A program made the translations under genes and the position numbers. The notes under the pieces were generated by a model. The model saw only the letters and a program-made list of their open reading frames with translations. It did no database searches and was not told the DNA's origin. This document shows positions 4,828 through 6,015 of a stretch of DNA of 6,015 bases, in pieces; positions within the stretch are counted from its first letter, which is position 1, and the number at the start of each line of letters is the position of its first letter. Origin of the DNA: Albimonas sp036154955 (lineage in GTDB: Bacteria; Pseudomonadota; Alphaproteobacteria; Rhodobacterales; Rhodobacteraceae); the NCBI GenBank assembly GCA_036154955.1, contig JAYZWL010000075.1, positions 1 through 6,015 on the forward strand, in the 5' to 3' direction.

Positions 4828-5729
4828 GCCAGTCGCGCGCTCATTCGCTGATCGAGGCCGCGGTGAACGTCGTCGTGGGCTACGGCCTCGCGGTCGCGAC
4901 GCAGATCATGATCTTCCCCGTGTTCGGTCTGCGGACCAGCCTGCGTGACGATCTCACCATTGGCGCGGTGTTCTCCGGCGTCTCGCTCGTCCGTGGCTAC
5001 GCTCTGCGCCGGCTGTTCGAGCGGTTCCGGGCGAGGCCGGCGGGTCCGCCGCCGGCCCCTGTCGCGCTGGCCTCAGGCGTCGAGCGTGTAGACCCTACCG
5101 CGCCCTTCGACAGTCGCGCTGCGAACGTCGAGCCCAAGCTTCTTCTTCAGGGCCCCGGACATGGCCCCCCGGACGGTGTGGGGAGCCCAGCCGAGGGCCT
5201 CGGAAAGCTCGACCAGCGTGGCCCCGCTCTCGGCGCGCAGCATGCCGATCAGGGCCGCCTGCTTGGTGCCCTCGCGCGACGTCCGCGGCTTGTGGCCGTC
5301 CTCGCCGGCCTGTTGGCCGCGCTCCTCACCTACGGCCTCCACGCCCGCGATGGCCGCCAGCCCGGCCTCGGTGGCGACCAGCGCGCCTTCGGGGTCGTCC
5401 GCAGCGGCGAGGCCCCGGGCGACCAGCGCGTCGAGGGTCTTCTTCGCTGCGCCGCCCTTCAGGCGTTCGGGCAGGGGTTGCAGGCGGCGGTTCGCGCGGG
5501 TCGCTGCGGCGGCGAGCACGTCGTGCTGGGTCTGGGTGAGGGGCATGTGAAGATCCTTCCCGAGAAGGCTGCCGGACAGTCCGGCGGCTCCTACGAGCCC
5601 GAGCCCCGCGGGGCAGGGCAGGCGACTACCTTCGACGTCGCGCGTGACCCGTGTTCGCTCTCCCTTCCGCCACGATCCACGTTAATCGCAGCAATCTCAT
5701 TGCTTCATGCATCTGGGCTCCCCGCATGA
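4824..5729 (+). CDS. DUF7220-like small membrane protein with abnormal open 3' extension
   Basis: The first 70 or so residues resemble small phage membrane proteins of the DUF7220 type, recalled by pattern: MSQSRAHSLIEAAVNVVVGY, then a hydrophobic segment (about 13-35, through TQIMIFPVFGL), a polar loop RTSLRDDL, a second hydrophobic segment (about 45-60, with IGAVFSGVSLVRGY) and a basic end LRRLFERFRARP. Two membrane helices with a short loop are likely; the function is unknown. Such proteins usually end near residue 70-90. Here the frame has no stop until 5727-5729, giving 301 codons. From residue 84 on it is antisense to the DUF3489 gene, and that part looks like shadow sequence, not protein. 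The genuine gene may therefore end near 5073-5091 with its stop lost; a TAG exists in the +1 frame at 5089-5091. The start is well supported; the end is not. Confidence 0.6.
   Translation: MSQSRAHSLIEAAVNVVVGYGLAVATQIMIFPVFGLRTSLRDDLTIGAVFSGVSLVRGYALRRLFERFRARPAGPPPAPVALASGVERVDPTAPFDSRAANVEPKLLLQGPGHGPPDGVGSPAEGLGKLDQRGPALGAQHADQGRLLGALARRPRLVAVLAGLLAALLTYGLHARDGRQPGLGGDQRAFGVVRSGEAPGDQRVEGLLRCAALQAFGQGLQAAVRAGRCGGEHVVLGLGEGHVKILPEKAAGQSGGSYEPEPRGAGQATTFDVARDPCSLSLPPRSTLIAAISLLHASGLPA
5073..5546 (-). CDS. DUF3489 domain protein
   Basis: A 157-residue protein on the minus strand, the only leftward gene in view. The N-terminal half (MPLTQTQHDVLAAAATRANR and a segment KGGAAKKTLDALVARGLA near 30-47) looks like a short winged-helix-like region, including the TEAGLAAIAG stretch. 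A charged linker (about 70-92) follows. The C-terminal 93-157 is a typical DUF3489 domain: GTKQAALIGMLRAESGATL, the helix-turn-helix-like LSEALGWAPHTVRGAMSGAL, then KKKLGLDV and the closing GRGRVYTL. The family is common in alphaproteobacterial phages and plasmids; its role is not established, and DNA binding is inferred from the HTH-like pattern. The start ATG at 5546 is supported by GGAAGGA on the minus strand (5560-5554), seven bases away. It faces the DUF7220-like gene head-on at its 3' end and diverges from the terminase gene at its 5' end. It may be a separately controlled regulator or cargo gene. Confidence 0.88.
   Translation of the reverse strand: MPLTQTQHDVLAAAATRANRRLQPLPERLKGGAAKKTLDALVARGLAAADDPEGALVATEAGLAAIAGVEAVGEERGQQAGEDGHKPRTSREGTKQAALIGMLRAESGATLVELSEALGWAPHTVRGAMSGALKKKLGLDVRSATVEGRGRVYTLDA
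5554..5568 (-). promoter_or_regulatory. DUF3489 ribosome binding site within a small hairpin
   Basis: Read on the minus strand, CCTTC (5568-5564), a TCGG loop and GAAGG (5559-5555) can form a five-pair stem. It contains most of the Shine-Dalgarno sequence GGAAGGA (5560-5554). In the mRNA this could partly hide the ribosome site and lower or regulate translation. The stem is short, so the effect is uncertain. Confidence 0.4.
5571..5585. repeat. 15-bp perfect palindrome, possible operator
   Basis: GCCGGAC (5571-5577), a single central A, and GTCCGGC (5579-5585) form a perfect dyad just upstream of the DUF3489 start. A one-base centre disfavours an RNA hairpin but suits a dimeric DNA-binding protein. 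Its place about 25 bases before the minus-strand ATG fits an operator for that gene, perhaps for autoregulation by its HTH-like domain. The binding partner is inference. Confidence 0.45.
5690..5704. repeat. Small dyad AGCAAT-N3-ATTGCT before the terminase gene
   Basis: Six-base arms 5690-5695 and 5699-5704 pair perfectly around CTC, ending 21 bases before the terminase ATG. It lies in the least GC-rich part of the gap. It could be an operator half-site pair or a weak RNA hairpin in the terminase leader; dyads this small also occur by chance. Confidence 0.3.
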
Positions 5730-6015
5730 CCCGCGGCCGCAAACCCAAGCCCACCGCGCTCAAGCGGGCCGCAGGCAATCCCGGCAAGCGGGCGCTGAAC
5801 CATGCCGAGCCGCAGCCGCCCGAGGGCCTGCCGACCTGTCCCCCGCATCTTTCCGACGTGGCCCGCGAGGAATGGGACCGGGTGGCCCGGGTGCTGTACG
5901 AGATGGGCGTGCTGACCGTGGTCGACCGGGCGGGGCTCGCCGCCTACTGCCAGGCCTATGGCCGCTGGGTCGAGGCCGAGGAGAAGCTCGCCCAGGGCCC
6001 TGCCCTGGTGAAGAC
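5726..6015 (+). CDS. P27-family phage terminase small subunit (5' part)
   Basis: The first 96 codons of a small terminase, cut by the window edge. The opening MTRGRKPKPTALKRAAGNPG and KRALN is the hallmark N-terminus of P27-type small terminases (usually RGRKPKPT-LK-L-GNPGKR). It is followed by EPQPPEGLPTCPPHLSDVAREEWDRV (29-54 region) and LTVVDRAGLAAYCQAYGRW (63-81), also typical. The small subunit recognises the packaging site in concatemeric phage DNA and recruits the large subunit, the ATPase/nuclease, whose gene is expected just downstream. ATG 5726 fits the family start exactly, although no strong ribosome site precedes it. Its ATG overlaps the TGA of the open frame from 4824 (ATGA), which may be coincidence. 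This gene firmly marks the region as prophage packaging. Confidence 0.93.
   Translation, partial: MTRGRKPKPTALKRAAGNPGKRALNHAEPQPPEGLPTCPPHLSDVAREEWDRVARVLYEMGVLTVVDRAGLAAYCQAYGRWVEAEEKLAQGPALVK

Larger units (their letters stand above)
5547..5725. other. Divergent intergenic region between DUF3489 and the terminase gene
   Basis: This 179-base gap separates the leftward DUF3489 gene from the rightward terminase gene. It holds the DUF3489 ribosome site, the 15-bp palindrome at 5571-5585, and a lower-GC patch at about 5680-5715 with the small dyad AGCAAT-CTC-ATTGCT (5690-5704). I expect promoters for both directions here but find no convincing -35/-10 pair on either strand. There is no strong Shine-Dalgarno before the terminase ATG. 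Confidence 0.5.

Noticed and set aside
1..6015. tRNA, rRNA, CRISPR array, insertion sequence or attachment site
   Set aside because: No cloverleaf with a T-loop consensus, no regularly spaced repeats of CRISPR length, no transposase motifs and no tRNA-like att core were seen on either strand.

Overview
This window is GC-rich, with little intergenic space and many genes joined by 1- or 4-base start/stop overlaps. Its gene content is that of an integrated double-stranded DNA bacteriophage, at the junction between a replication module and the DNA-packaging module. The protein families (Prim-Pol/helicase fusion, ParB-like/DNA methyltransferase fusion, a DUF7220-like small membrane protein, DUF3489, P27-type small terminase) and the high GC point to an alphaproteobacterial host, plausibly Rhodobacterales or a relative. 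The host assignment is inference; no host gene lies in the window.

Layout, left to right. 1-161 (+) is the 3' end of an unrecognised gene. 158-376 (+) is a small excisionase/AlpA-like helix-turn-helix protein. 376-3429 (+) is a 1017-residue primase-polymerase plus SF2 helicase protein. 3430-3555 is a short regulatory gap with repeats and a possible promoter. 3556-4827 (+) is a ParB-like/N6-adenine or N4-cytosine DNA methyltransferase. 4824-5729 (+) starts with a DUF7220-like two-helix membrane protein but stays open through the next gene. 5073-5546 (-) is a DUF3489 protein on the opposite strand. 5547-5725 is a divergent gap with palindromes and a low-GC patch. 5726 to the end (+) is the first 96 codons of a P27-family small terminase.

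How the genes work together (inference from families and order): the HTH protein may regulate the module. The Prim-Pol/helicase would prime and unwind phage DNA. The methyltransferase would mark the DNA against host restriction or set regulatory methylation. The terminase would then start packaging. The DUF3489 gene is the only leftward gene and has its own start signals, so it is probably expressed separately, as a regulator or accessory cargo.

The most striking non-coding signal is a long, nearly perfect inverted repeat of about 36% GC (3245-3299) inside the 3' part of the helicase gene. It looks unlike the DNA around it and could be an origin, an operator or an inserted palindromic element. 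The second oddity is the reading frame of the membrane-protein gene: it stays open antisense across the whole DUF3489 gene and ends in an ATGA overlap with the terminase start. I do not see a clearly novel defence or mobile system here; most of the window is recognisable prophage.
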